Positions 54,677 through 63,454 of a DNA stretch of 64,000 nt are shown in pieces. Source of the stretch: Tenacibaculum soleae. GTDB taxonomy: Bacteria > Bacteroidota > Bacteroidia > Flavobacteriales > Flavobacteriaceae. The position numbers and the translations under genes are program-made. Location of the stretch: positions 1 to 64,000 of the forward strand of contig NZ_MAKX01000013.1 in NCBI RefSeq assembly GCF_001693415.1, in the 5' to 3' direction. The notes below the pieces were generated by a model. It was not told the DNA's origin, did no database searches, and worked only from the letters and a program-made list of their open reading frames with translations. Positions within the stretch are counted from its first letter, which is position 1, and each line of letters opens with the position of its first letter.

Positions 54677-57313
54677 CTATTTCCAAATAATATTTTTTTT
54701 GGTCATTTCATTTCGAATATTACGAACATGAAATAATTTAGCACGTAAAAGAAGTTTTCTACCACGAGTATTCCTAGTGTAAATAAGTAGCGATTTACCA
54801 AGGTTTTTATTCCAATGTTTTTGATACACTAAGACTTGTTTTTTACGAGCACTAAAAATAGTAGGGACGGGATAAAAATTCTGTGTTTTTAATTTGTTAC
54901 GAAACCAATTGGTTTTTATAATTAAATATTTAGGGTTATCAATAGGCTGTAATATTTCATCAAGTGTGTTTATAAATAAGTTGCTTTCATATTTGCTAGC
55001 ACCAGTAATTACACAACTAACATCACCCATAGTTAATGATTTTATTTTGATGTTAATTTCACTTTTTAGAGTAGTTATTTCGTTTATTTCATACAATGAG
55101 CTTAAAACGACCTGCGCTATTTTATCGATTTTTTTATGAATAAGACCATAGTGAAAATACATTTTTAAGGTTTTATATATTTTAAAACCAAAGGTTAATC
55201 CTAAAGTAGTTAACAAAGAATATATAAAATAATAAATCCCTTTAGATAATACTATATTGATGTTTTTGATAATGAATTGCGGAAAAAACAATGTAAGACT
55301 AATTAAAACTTCTAAAATTGAAAATTTAACAAAGTCTTTAAAATAAGCTGTTTTTTGTTTTAAAAAAACATTGTCTTTTTGATGATATATTTTTAATTCT
55401 TGCGCAACGTCTTTATTATAACGAACGGCATTTTTCCACTTATTACTTATTTGCAACCTATCTTTTGAAATTGATAAAGCTGTTTTATTTAAAGTATTGA
55501 TATCTTCTTCAAAAATTGTATTTGGTAATGCTAAACGTTCAATTCCGTTAGAAATAATATTTTTTTCACTGTTATTTATTCCTATAAAAGCATCAAAACG
55601 TTTTTTTAAAACAGCTAAATCTTTACCTCCATAAATATCAGAAGTATCAATGCAAGCTAAATGCCAAATAAGTGCTGTTTTGTTAAGAGCTTTGGTATCA
55701 ATTCTAATAGCTCTGCCTCGCATTTGGTTAGAACTAACAAATGAACCTACTACTGAAGCTAAAATTAAACTATTAATAGCTGGTGCATCCCATCCCTCAC
55801 CTAATAACGATTTTGTGCCAATTAAAATTTTAATATGTCCTAATTGAAATAATTGAGTAATAGTTTTAACTAAACCGCTGTTTGAAGATGATTTAGATTG
55901 CAATATTATATATTCAGCATCTGATTTTAAAGGGATTTGCGTGTAGTTTGTTATCGAATCAATTAAATCTAATTTTGCAATACAATTACAATGTATAATA
56001 ACTAAACTACCAGACAATACAGCTAAGTATTCTTTAGCATCAATTGTTTTTTTTAGGTGATGAAAAATAGGAACAACGCCCATTTTTTTGATGGTTTGTA
56101 TATTATTTGAAGTAACATCAAGGTATTCTTTTCTTATATAATCGGCAAGTACAACACAACGTAAAGTATCTTTTAAATTAACTTGTTCTTGCTGTACTAT
56201 AGCAACAATACTTTTTAATTTACTTGTACTATTACTAAGTGATTTATATAAAAAAGTACTTCCAATTAAATTAACTCTATTATTACTGAAGATGGATAAT
56301 TTTCTCAGTTTTTTTTCTAAAAGATAAAGGTAATTTTCATGATTAATTAACTGCGTTCTATCAATAACAAGAATATGTTGTAAGAGTATTTCAATCCACG
56401 CATGTGTTATTTTTGGAAACTCAACTATTTCATCTTTTTCAAAGCCTAATAAGGTTAATTTTTCTTTAGAAATAAGTGTTTTGGCTTCATTTAAAAAAAT
56501 AAGGATTGCTGAAAAAAAAGTAGAAAATTTATAAATATCAGCTAAGTTTTCTTCAGTATTTTTATAAAATCGATGTTGTTTTATAAAGTCGATAAATTCC
56601 TGATCATTTAATAGATTGGTAATAAAATCAGAAACCTTTAGCCTAAAATTGACAATTGTATTGATTTCTTTGTTTTCGGGTTTAGAAAAGTAAACGATAT
56701 CTTGATGTGGACAAAGGTTTTTTTCTTTCACCAAATCGGGAACAAAAATTTCATCATCAACTTTACCACATAAATCAAAGTATTTTTGAATCTCAGTACT
56801 TTCACTATCATAAGGTGGTGTAGCAGTAAGTGCAATCACAGTTTGTAAATGTTGCTCTTTTAATTGATACAAGCATTTCCACCATTCTTTTTTTAAATGA
56901 TGCGCTTCATCTAACAAAATAACATCAATATTATTTTTAGTAAAAAATGAAAAATAATCATCTTTACATTCAAATGTTTTGTAAAAAGCGTGTAACCCTT
57001 GATAAGTAGAAAAGGTAATGTCAGCAGGTTTTTTTATATCAAAAGAAAAGTTTTTAAAATCGCCATTTTTAGTAAAAAATGTTTGCAATCTATTTTCCCA
57101 TTGATTTCTGATCGTTAAAGTTGGTGCAAGGACCAATGTTTTTTTTCCTATTCTTTTTAAAATTTCAATACCTAAAATAGTTTTTCCAGAACCGGGAGGC
57201 GCAACAATATGAAAATGATTATCTTCTATATGTCTTGAAAAGTTTAATAGTATTTTATCTTGGTAGGGGCGCCAAGTATGTAAAAAATTTAGTTGTTTAA
57301 TTGAAGTAGACAA
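54677..57313 (-). CDS. SF2 DEAD/DEAH helicase with a predicted transmembrane hairpin
   Basis: 878 residues. The helicase core has WRPYQDKIL (14-22), Walker A PPGSGKT (39-45), LLDEAHH (motif II, 133-139), ALTATPP (motif III), and then GTKSLLGEGWDAPAINSL (motif V, 499-516) and QMRGRAIR (motif VI, 530-537), with a ~330-residue insert between the two RecA lobes. Two hydrophobic helices (about 662-682 and 691-711) suggest membrane attachment, and a ~160-residue C-terminal domain with basic patches (RNTRGRKLLLRAK) follows. No nuclease motif is visible. The first codon is TTG inside a TATATTTG promoter-like box; no ATG occurs near the N-terminus. Function unknown; defence or membrane-linked RNA/DNA processing are both possible. 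Confidence 0.85.
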   Translation of the reverse strand: MSTSIKQLNFLHTWRPYQDKILLNFSRHIEDNHFHIVAPPGSGKTILGIEILKRIGKKTLVLAPTLTIRNQWENRLQTFFTKNGDFKNFSFDIKKPADITFSTYQGLHAFYKTFECKDDYFSFFTKNNIDVILLDEAHHLKKEWWKCLYQLKEQHLQTVIALTATPPYDSESTEIQKYFDLCGKVDDEIFVPDLVKEKNLCPHQDIVYFSKPENKEINTIVNFRLKVSDFITNLLNDQEFIDFIKQHRFYKNTEENLADIYKFSTFFSAILIFLNEAKTLISKEKLTLLGFEKDEIVEFPKITHAWIEILLQHILVIDRTQLINHENYLYLLEKKLRKLSIFSNNRVNLIGSTFLYKSLSNSTSKLKSIVAIVQQEQVNLKDTLRCVVLADYIRKEYLDVTSNNIQTIKKMGVVPIFHHLKKTIDAKEYLAVLSGSLVIIHCNCIAKLDLIDSITNYTQIPLKSDAEYIILQSKSSSNSGLVKTITQLFQLGHIKILIGTKSLLGEGWDAPAINSLILASVVGSFVSSNQMRGRAIRIDTKALNKTALIWHLACIDTSDIYGGKDLAVLKKRFDAFIGINNSEKNIISNGIERLALPNTIFEEDINTLNKTALSISKDRLQISNKWKNAVRYNKDVAQELKIYHQKDNVFLKQKTAYFKDFVKFSILEVLISLTLFFPQFIIKNINIVLSKGIYYFIYSLLTTLGLTFGFKIYKTLKMYFHYGLIHKKIDKIAQVVLSSLYEINEITTLKSEINIKIKSLTMGDVSCVITGASKYESNLFINTLDEILQPIDNPKYLIIKTNWFRNKLKTQNFYPVPTIFSARKKQVLVYQKHWNKNLGKSLLIYTRNTRGRKLLLRAKLFHVRNIRNEMTKKNIIWK

Positions 57314-57318
57314 ATATA
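57311..57318 (-). promoter_or_regulatory. -7-like box overlapping the helicase start
   Basis: TATATTTG on the minus strand; its TTG is the only plausible canonical-type start of the helicase frame. If it is the real promoter, the start must be a rarer codon such as ATT at 57301. Confidence 0.4.
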
Positions 57319-57624
57319 AATAATTATTAAAAATAGATTGTAAAAGTAAAAATAAAGAAATTGAATAAGAAAAGAGTAACTGTTTTAGTGAATAATTTTT
57401 GTTTAATTAAAGTGATTTAATATGTTAATAAAATTAATTTTTAATTGATGAATCAATAATTTAACAAGGATCTATTCTTTTAAAATAATTAAAAATTTTA
57501 AAAAAAACTACTTTTGTTGTGAATAATATAAAATATAAGTGTTTTTTTATAAATATTTTAAGGTTAAATATATTGAAAAATGCATGTTTTTTAGTAATTT
57601 CGCGGAAGATTAAAAAAAGATACA
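57314..57624. other. 311-nt divergent intergenic region, helicase and E2
   Basis: Very AT-rich. It holds the -7-like box of the helicase at one end and a TAATTTCG box (57595-57602) 22 nt before the E2 gene at the other. I see no gene, RNA or hairpin in between. Confidence 0.65.
57595..57602 (+). promoter_or_regulatory. Candidate -7 box of the E2 gene
   Basis: TAATTTCG, one base from TAnnTTTG, 22 nt before the ATG. Confidence 0.42.
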
Positions 57625-58917
57625 ATGGCTAGATTTGAACTAAAATTGCCTAAAATGGGCGAAAGTGTTGCAGAAGCAACGATAACTTCTTGGGTTAAAG
57701 AAATCGGAGAAACTATTGATATTGATGATACAGTTGTTGAAGTAGCTACAGATAAAGTAGATAGCGAAGTGCCAAGTGAAGTAGAAGGTACTTTAGTTGA
57801 GATATTATTTGAAAAAGATACTGTTGTTCAGGTAGGACAAACCATAGCAATTATAGAAACTGAAGGAGGGGATGTTGTCGTAAATGAAACACCTAAAAAA
57901 GAAGAAATAAAAGCAGCAGTTGTTGAAGTTGAAAAAACAATTGAAGAAGCAAAAGAAGTTGTTTCAGCAGGTATAGATACTTCATCGAGTGATCGTTTTT
58001 ATTCACCTTTGGTAAAAAATATAGCAAAAACAGAAGGGATTTCTTTTGCCGAGTTAGAAAATATAAAAGGTACAGGGAAAGAAGGAAGAGTTACTAAATC
58101 AGATATTTTAACTTATTTAGAAACTAGAGGGAATCAACCTAAAGTTGAAACTTCAGTTGTAAAAACAGAAAAACCAAAAGTTCAAGCAGCTCCAGTAACA
58201 TTAAGTGGACAGGATGAGGTTATTGAAATGTCACGTATGGGTAAATTGATAGCCAAACATATGGTCGATTCTGTACAAACATCTGCACACGTGCAATCGT
58301 TTATTGAAATTGATGTAACTAATATTGTTACTTGGCGAAATAAAGTTAAAAATGCATATCAGAAAAGAGAGGGAGAAAAGTTAACTTTTACACCAATCTT
58401 TATGCAAGCAGTTGCGCAAACAATTAAAAAACATCCAATGATTAATATTGCTGTTGATGGCGATAAAATTATTAAAAGAGGGAATGTAAATTTAGGAATG
58501 GCGGCAGCTTTACCTGACGGAAATTTAATTGTACCAGTAATAAAAAACGCTGATCAATTAAGTTTAGTTGGCATGACTAAACAAGTAAATGATTTAGCGG
58601 TTAGAGCCCGTGGTAATAAACTAAAACCAGACGATATTCAAGGAGGTACGTATACCGTAACAAATGTTGGTAGTTTTGGAAGTATTACAGGAACACCTAT
58701 TATTAACCAGCCTCAAGTAGCCATTTTAGCATTAGGAGCAATAGTTAAAAAACCAGCAGTAGTTGAAACTCCTGAAGGAGATTTTATTGGAATCCGTCAA
58801 AAAATGATTGTTTCTCATTCTTATGACCACAGGGTTGTAAACGGAGCTTTGGGCGGAATGTTTATTAAAACCTTAAAAGAAATTTTAGAATCTTGGGATG
58901 TTAATCAAGATTTTTAA
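57625..58917 (+). CDS. 2-oxoacid dehydrogenase E2 (dihydrolipoamide acyltransferase)
   Basis: 430 residues: lipoyl domain (1-80; lipoyl-lysine Lys44 in EVATDKVDSEVP), Glu-rich linker, peripheral subunit-binding domain (about 125-162, FYSPLVKNIAKTEGIS, GRVTKSD), and the acyltransferase core. The active-site motif reads SYDHRVVNGALGG (His402, Asn406), while the canonical form is HRxxDG, so the usual catalytic Asp is Asn. I recall this variant in other Bacteroidetes E2 proteins. The DKVDSEVPSE lipoyl site is of the type seen in branched-chain and 2-oxoglutarate complexes. It is alone, without E1 or E3 genes, so the specific complex cannot be named. Confidence 0.88.
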   Translation: MARFELKLPKMGESVAEATITSWVKEIGETIDIDDTVVEVATDKVDSEVPSEVEGTLVEILFEKDTVVQVGQTIAIIETEGGDVVVNETPKKEEIKAAVVEVEKTIEEAKEVVSAGIDTSSSDRFYSPLVKNIAKTEGISFAELENIKGTGKEGRVTKSDILTYLETRGNQPKVETSVVKTEKPKVQAAPVTLSGQDEVIEMSRMGKLIAKHMVDSVQTSAHVQSFIEIDVTNIVTWRNKVKNAYQKREGEKLTFTPIFMQAVAQTIKKHPMINIAVDGDKIIKRGNVNLGMAAALPDGNLIVPVIKNADQLSLVGMTKQVNDLAVRARGNKLKPDDIQGGTYTVTNVGSFGSITGTPIINQPQVAILALGAIVKKPAVVETPEGDFIGIRQKMIVSHSYDHRVVNGALGGMFIKTLKEILESWDVNQDF

Positions 58918-58938
58918 AAATAAATTTTAGTTAAAATA

Positions 58939-58972
58939 AAAGGCTTAGGATATTTTCCTAAGCCTTTCTGTT
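58939..58972 (+). terminator. Terminator of the E2 gene
   Basis: Perfect 12-bp arms (58939-58950 and 58956-58967, core AGGCTTAGGA) with T-rich sequence after; 22 nt past the stop. Confidence 0.87.
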
Positions 58973-59012
58973 TTTGTGTATATTAGTCGTCGAATAATAA
59001 AAATTAAAATAA

Positions 59013-59750
59013 ATGAAAAAGTTATTAACTGTATTGTTATTAGGATTAACAATAGTAAGTGTTGGGCAAGAAAAAGTTTTATTGCGTTTAAATTACGAAA
59101 AAGGAGATGTGTATGAAATGAACATGAAAATGACTCAAAATATGGGTGTAGGAGTAATGTCTATGAATACAACAATGACGATGAGTCAAGAGATTACAGA
59201 TGTTTCTGACAAAGAGTATGAAAGTACTATGAAAATTACTAAAATGATAATGGATATGTCGCAAGGTGGCATGCAAATGTCTTATGATTCTAGTAAGAAA
59301 GGTGAAGAGTTAGATCAAGCAGGAAAAATGATGAAAGCTCAAATGGAACCAATGCTAAAAGCTACCATTACAGCTAAAGGAGATAAATTAGGAAAAATTT
59401 TAGAAACAAAAGTAGTACCAAATATACCAGGGGCAAGTGATTTAACTAAACAATCGAGTAATGTTACATATCCTGAAAAAGCTGTAGTAGTAGGCGATAC
59501 TTGGTCTATGATTAAAGATAGTAAAGGGATGAAATTTAACTTTGTTTATAAAGTAACTTCTATCTCATCTAAAAGTGTATTGTTAAATGTTTCAGGAAAA
59601 GTTGAAGGTATTGCAACAGGTGATATTACAGGAAGTATGAGCATAGACAGAAAATCTGGTGTGCCTGTAAATTCAAAAATAGATATGATTATACAAATTC
59701 AAGGTCAAGAATTAAAAACTAATGTAGAAATGAATATTGTTAAGCAATAA
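59013..59750 (+). CDS. Exported DUF6263-like protein
   Basis: 245 residues; signal peptide (ending SVGQ). The mature protein is unusually Met-rich in its first half (MNMKMTQNMGVGVMSMNTTMTM in part), with an alternating beta pattern, and reads PEKAVVVGDTWSM and SIDRKSGVPVNSKIDM later, as in DUF6263 family members. I have no function for it; Met clusters can bind copper, but alternation with Thr/Ser suggests beta strands with Met facing one side. Stands alone between two terminators. Confidence 0.78.
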   Translation: MKKLLTVLLLGLTIVSVGQEKVLLRLNYEKGDVYEMNMKMTQNMGVGVMSMNTTMTMSQEITDVSDKEYESTMKITKMIMDMSQGGMQMSYDSSKKGEELDQAGKMMKAQMEPMLKATITAKGDKLGKILETKVVPNIPGASDLTKQSSNVTYPEKAVVVGDTWSMIKDSKGMKFNFVYKVTSISSKSVLLNVSGKVEGIATGDITGSMSIDRKSGVPVNSKIDMIIQIQGQELKTNVEMNIVKQ

Positions 59751-59766
59751 TATTGCTTTAAGATAG

Positions 59767-59802
59767 AAAGCTCAGAATTAAATTAATTCTGAGCTTTTTT
59801 TG
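59767..59802 (+). terminator. Terminator of the DUF6263-like gene
   Basis: Perfect 14-bp arms (59767-59780 and 59784-59797, core GCTCAGAATTA) followed by T7; 16 nt past the stop. Confidence 0.9.
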
Positions 59803-59950
59803 TATTTACTGACTATATGTTTTTATTGATTTATTTAAAACTTCATAAAAAAATAAATTTTCATTATTTAAAATCACAGTTTAAATCACAAAAATAGATT
59901 ACCTCTTTTTTTAACTAAGTAAATATACGTTTGCAAAGAATTTTATATTC

Positions 59951-61225
59951 TTATTTCGGAAATTTCTCTCGAATTTTATCTAAACTTAAATTATGGATAC
60001 TTCCAATATGAGAATGCTTCTTTGAAGTATCTGGTTTGTATGTTCCATTTTCAACTTTAGCACCAATATCCTTATAAGCATCTCTGTAAGTCATTCCGTT
60101 TTCTACTAATGTATTCATATTATCAACCGTAAATAAAAATTTGTATTTTTCATCATTTGGATTTACATCTTTGACAATAATTTGTTTGATTGAAAAATTA
60201 AAAATTTCTAAAATATTTTTAACTTCTTCAAAAGCAGCAATCATATTTTCTTTTAATAATTGAAAATCTCTATGATAACCACTTGGCAAATTATTAGTAA
60301 TTAAAATCATTTCAGTTTGCAATACCTGTATTTTATTACATTTACCTCTAATCAATTCAAATACATCTGGATTCTTTTTATGAGGCATAATACTACTTCC
60401 TGTGGTTAACTCATCAGGAAAGGAAATAAATCCAAAATTTTGACTCATATACAAGCAAATATCCATCGAAAAACGAGCTAAGGTGTTACATAATCCGCCC
60501 AAAGCCGCTGCAATTGTTCGTTCAGTTTTACCTCTACTCATTTGTGCAGCAACAACATTGTATTTTAACGTAGAGAAATTCAACTCTTGTGTTGTAAAAT
60601 CTCTATCAATAGGAAAAGAACTTCCGTAACCAGCAGCAGAGCCCAAAGGGTTTTGATCTACTACCTTAAAAGCGGCTTCTAACAAATATATATCGTCTAT
60701 TAATACTTCGGCATAGGCAGAAAACCACAAACCAAAAGAAGAAGGCATTGCTACTTGTAAATGTGTATAGCCAGGTAATAAATTGTCTTTGTATGTTTCT
60801 GATAAACCTAAAAGAGTTTCGAATAAAGTATTCGTTTGTTTAATTACGTCAGCTATGTTCTGTTTGTAATATAAATGTAAGGCAACTAAAACTTGATCGT
60901 TTCTAGAACGGGCAGTATGAATTTTTTTTCCAACATCTCCATACTTTTTAGTTAACTCAAATTCAATTTTAGAGTGTATATCTTCAAAGTTATTTTCAAT
61001 TACAAACGTGCTATTTTCGATTTGATGTTTCATTTCATCAAGCCCTTCTTCTAGTTTTTGTAATTCATCTGAATTAATAATTTCAATTTTATGCAACATT
61101 TTTGCATGTGCTAAAGATGCTTGCACATCGTATTTTGCTATATGCATGTCAATCTCTCTATCGTTCCCTACAGTAAATTGTTCTATTTTTTTGTCTATGG
61201 TTAATCCTTTATCCCAAAGTTTCAT
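59951..61225 (-). CDS. argH: Argininosuccinate lyase
   Basis: 424 residues. Fumarase/aspartase superfamily signature GSSIMPHKKNPD (276-287), HTARSRNDQV (103-112), GYTHLQVAMP (152-161) and NPLGSAAGYG (192-201) are intact. It splits argininosuccinate into arginine and fumarate. It is the last gene of the minus-strand arg run, separated from the argE-type gene by a repeat with a MITE-like insert, which may reduce readthrough. Confidence 0.95.
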   Translation of the reverse strand: MKLWDKGLTIDKKIEQFTVGNDREIDMHIAKYDVQASLAHAKMLHKIEIINSDELQKLEEGLDEMKHQIENSTFVIENNFEDIHSKIEFELTKKYGDVGKKIHTARSRNDQVLVALHLYYKQNIADVIKQTNTLFETLLGLSETYKDNLLPGYTHLQVAMPSSFGLWFSAYAEVLIDDIYLLEAAFKVVDQNPLGSAAGYGSSFPIDRDFTTQELNFSTLKYNVVAAQMSRGKTERTIAAALGGLCNTLARFSMDICLYMSQNFGFISFPDELTTGSSIMPHKKNPDVFELIRGKCNKIQVLQTEMILITNNLPSGYHRDFQLLKENMIAAFEEVKNILEIFNFSIKQIIVKDVNPNDEKYKFLFTVDNMNTLVENGMTYRDAYKDIGAKVENGTYKPDTSKKHSHIGSIHNLSLDKIREKFPK

Positions 61226-61242
61226 ATTCTTTATGTTTTATT

Positions 61243-61477
61243 GTCAATGCGAGGCACGAAGCAATCTCATAATTAATTAATACCAATTCGGACATAATAT
61301 AATCGGTAAAATACATTTACTTTTCTACTATTTCTTCGTTATAAAATTGAAATATAGCTAAGGCTATGTTTAAATTTTATGCCTTAAACTAACAAAAATT
61401 AAAACGTATTTATTTACAATCATTTTATATCCGAATTGGTATAAGAGGTAATTTCACCATACTTCCTCGTTATGACG
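61243..61477. repeat. Dispersed palindromic repeat interrupted by a MITE-like insert
   Basis: The left arm (61243-61267, TCAATGCGAGG then ACGAAGCAATCT) and the right arm (61445-61477) belong to the same hairpin-forming family as 49418-49489. The right arm read in reverse shows CGTCATAACGAGGAAGTATG. The element at 61281-61441 sits in the loop. Confidence 0.68.
61281..61441. mobile_element. MITE-like element, 161 bp
   Basis: Perfect 12-bp terminal inverted repeats (TACCAATTCGGA at 61281-61292 and its complement at 61430-61441), extended imperfectly for some 20 more bases. The element is flanked by TAA on both sides (61278-61280 and 61442-61444), consistent with a 3-bp target duplication. No reading frame of note inside, so it is non-autonomous. 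Confidence 0.68.
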
Positions 61478-61489
61478 ATTACTTATTTT

Positions 61490-62560
61490 TTAAACTATTA
61501 CTCGATTTAACAAATTAATATAAATTTCAATTCCTTCTTCAATTTCATGTAAATAAATAAATTCATTTGCTGTGTGCGAACGGGTGCTATCACCAGGGCC
61601 TAATTTTAAAGAAGGACAACTTAATACAGACTGATCTGATAGGGTAGGAGAACCATAGGTTTTTCTACCTAAAGAAATACCTGCTTTTATTAAATCATGA
61701 TTCTTCGGAATTGAAGAAGAACTCAATTTTATTCCACGAGGTTTAATAGTATCACAAGGAGATTCTTGTTGTAGAATATTTACAATTTCTTGATTTGTAT
61801 ATTTATCATTAACACGCACATCAACAACTAGTTTCACTTCTGAAGGAATTGCATTATGTTGCTTACCTGCATTTATTTGTGTAACAGTCATTTTTACATC
61901 ACCTAAAGCATCTGACGATTTTTTAAATTGATAATTTTCAAACCACTTTAAAACATTAATACTATTATAAATGGCATTATTGGTATTTGGGTGTGCAGCA
62001 TGACTTGGAGTACCTTTAACTATAGCATCAAAAACAACCAATCCTTTTTCGGCAACAGCTAAATTCATTAAAGTTGGTTCGCCAACAATAGCAACATCAA
62101 TATTCGGAATGATAGATAGCATACTATTTAAACCATTATCACCACTACTTTCTTCTTCTGCAGACGCTACAATTACTAAATTATATGTTAGGTCTTTTTT
62201 GTGATAAAAGTGAGTAAAAGTAGCTAATAGTGAAACTAAACAACCACCTGCGTCGTTACTTCCCAAGCCATATAACTTTCCATCTTCAATAATTGCCTTA
62301 AAAGGATCTTTTGTGTAGCCATTATTGGGTTTTACGGTATCGTGATGTGAATTTAAAAGTAAGCTAGGTTTACTTTCATCAAAATATTTATTAATAGCCC
62401 AAACGTTATGTACATTTCTTTTAAAAGGAATATTGTTACTAATAAACCAACTTTCTAAAAGCAGTGCTGTTTGGTTCTCTTCTGATGAAAAAGAAGGTGT
62501 TTCTATTAAGTTTTTTAATAATTCGATCGCATCAAGCGTTAATTCTTGTTGTGTTTTCAT
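61490..62560 (-). CDS. argE: M20-family N-acyl-citrulline/ornithine deacylase (ArgE-like)
   Basis: 356 residues from ATG 62560; the frame extends to 62623 but that would overlap argB. Zinc-site motifs: LNSHHDTVKP (His72, Asp74), GLGSNDAGG (Asp103) and SAEEESSG (Glu135/136), plus the lid GTPSHAAHP. It removes an N-acyl group from an arginine intermediate. As the neighbouring transcarbamylase is of the acetyl/succinylornithine type, the substrate is probably N-acylcitrulline rather than acetylornithine. It shares a TAATG junction with argB. Confidence 0.85.
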   Translation of the reverse strand: MKTQQELTLDAIELLKNLIETPSFSSEENQTALLLESWFISNNIPFKRNVHNVWAINKYFDESKPSLLLNSHHDTVKPNNGYTKDPFKAIIEDGKLYGLGSNDAGGCLVSLLATFTHFYHKKDLTYNLVIVASAEEESSGDNGLNSMLSIIPNIDVAIVGEPTLMNLAVAEKGLVVFDAIVKGTPSHAAHPNTNNAIYNSINVLKWFENYQFKKSSDALGDVKMTVTQINAGKQHNAIPSEVKLVVDVRVNDKYTNQEIVNILQQESPCDTIKPRGIKLSSSSIPKNHDLIKAGISLGRKTYGSPTLSDQSVLSCPSLKLGPGDSTRSHTANEFIYLHEIEEGIEIYINLLNRVIV

Positions 62561-63336
62561 TAAGCTTGTATTGTTGTGAATTTTGAATTCTGGTTGTGTA
62601 ACATTTCTGATTTTCCAATACAAACTTTATGTACCTGTTGGTTAATTGCATGAAAACAATTATTCATTTTTGGTAACATTCCATCGGCAATAATGTTCTT
62701 AGCCAATAACTCTTCATATTTTTTTGTAGTAATGTTCTCTATAACGGAGTCGTTATTATTTATATCTAATAAAACACCATTTTTTTCAAAGCAGTAATAC
62801 AATTCTGTTTGATGTTTCTTAGCAAAACCAATGGCTAATTCTGAAGCAATTGTATCTGCATTAGTGTTTAATAATTGACCATTATTATCATGAGTAATAG
62901 CACAAAAAACAGGTGTAATGCCTATGTTTAATAATGTCTCTAAAACATTGGTTTCGACATTAATTATATCGCCAGCAAAACCATAATCTATTTCTTTTAT
63001 AGGTCTTTTTACTGAGAGAATTGTATTGCCATCAGCACCTGTAAAACCAAGAGCATTGGTTGATTTTTGTTGTAAAGAAGCTACGATTGTTTTGTTTATT
63101 TTTCCTGCATAGACCATCGTAATTATATCTAATGTTTCTGTATTTGTTATTCTTCTACCATCAACCATTTTAACTTCTACGTTCATTTGTTGTGCTAGTT
63201 TTGTGGCCAATTTACCGCCACCATGTACTAATATTTTTGGACCTTCAATTTTAGAAAACTCAATAAGAAAATTATCTAATGCTATTGGATTGTCTATAAT
63301 ATTTCCTCCTATTTTTATAATTTTTAATGTTTCCAT
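62560..63336 (-). CDS. argB: N-acetylglutamate kinase
   Basis: 258 residues. Amino-acid kinase fold with KIGGNIIDN at the N-terminus, VHGGGKLATKLA (nucleotide/substrate glycine loop), DGRRITN and the late NTNADTIASELAIG. It phosphorylates N-acetyl- (or N-succinyl-) glutamate in arginine synthesis. Short form without the extra N-terminal helix that gives arginine-feedback hexamers, so it may be insensitive to arginine; inference. Coupled to the argE-type gene by TAATG. Confidence 0.94.
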   Translation of the reverse strand: METLKIIKIGGNIIDNPIALDNFLIEFSKIEGPKILVHGGGKLATKLAQQMNVEVKMVDGRRITNTETLDIITMVYAGKINKTIVASLQQKSTNALGFTGADGNTILSVKRPIKEIDYGFAGDIINVETNVLETLLNIGITPVFCAITHDNNGQLLNTNADTIASELAIGFAKKHQTELYYCFEKNGVLLDINNNDSVIENITTKKYEELLAKNIIADGMLPKMNNCFHAINQQVHKVCIGKSEMLHNQNSKFTTIQA

Positions 63337-63348
63337 ACTCTATTTTAA

Positions 63349-63450
63349 TGTCTCCTCGAGTGAAGTCGAGAGGTTAATTAGGTTTCAACAAACTTCGTTT
63401 GTAACTTTCAATCAAAAAATATTATGATTTCAGTAATGCTCAACCTGACA
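63349..63450. repeat. Palindromic repeat between argB and argF'
   Basis: TGTCTCCTCGAG followed by TGAAGTCGAGAGG near 63349-63373 forms a hairpin (CTCGAG/GTCGAGAGG), and CTCAACCTGACA (63439-63450) is an inverted, degenerate partner of the left end. The first element matches that at 42822-42836. Confidence 0.5.
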
Positions 63451-63454
63451 ATAA

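Noticed and set aside
62561..62623. Longer start for the argE-type gene
   Set aside because: It would overlap argB by more than 60 nt; ATG 62560 makes a normal TAATG junction and M20 N-terminus.
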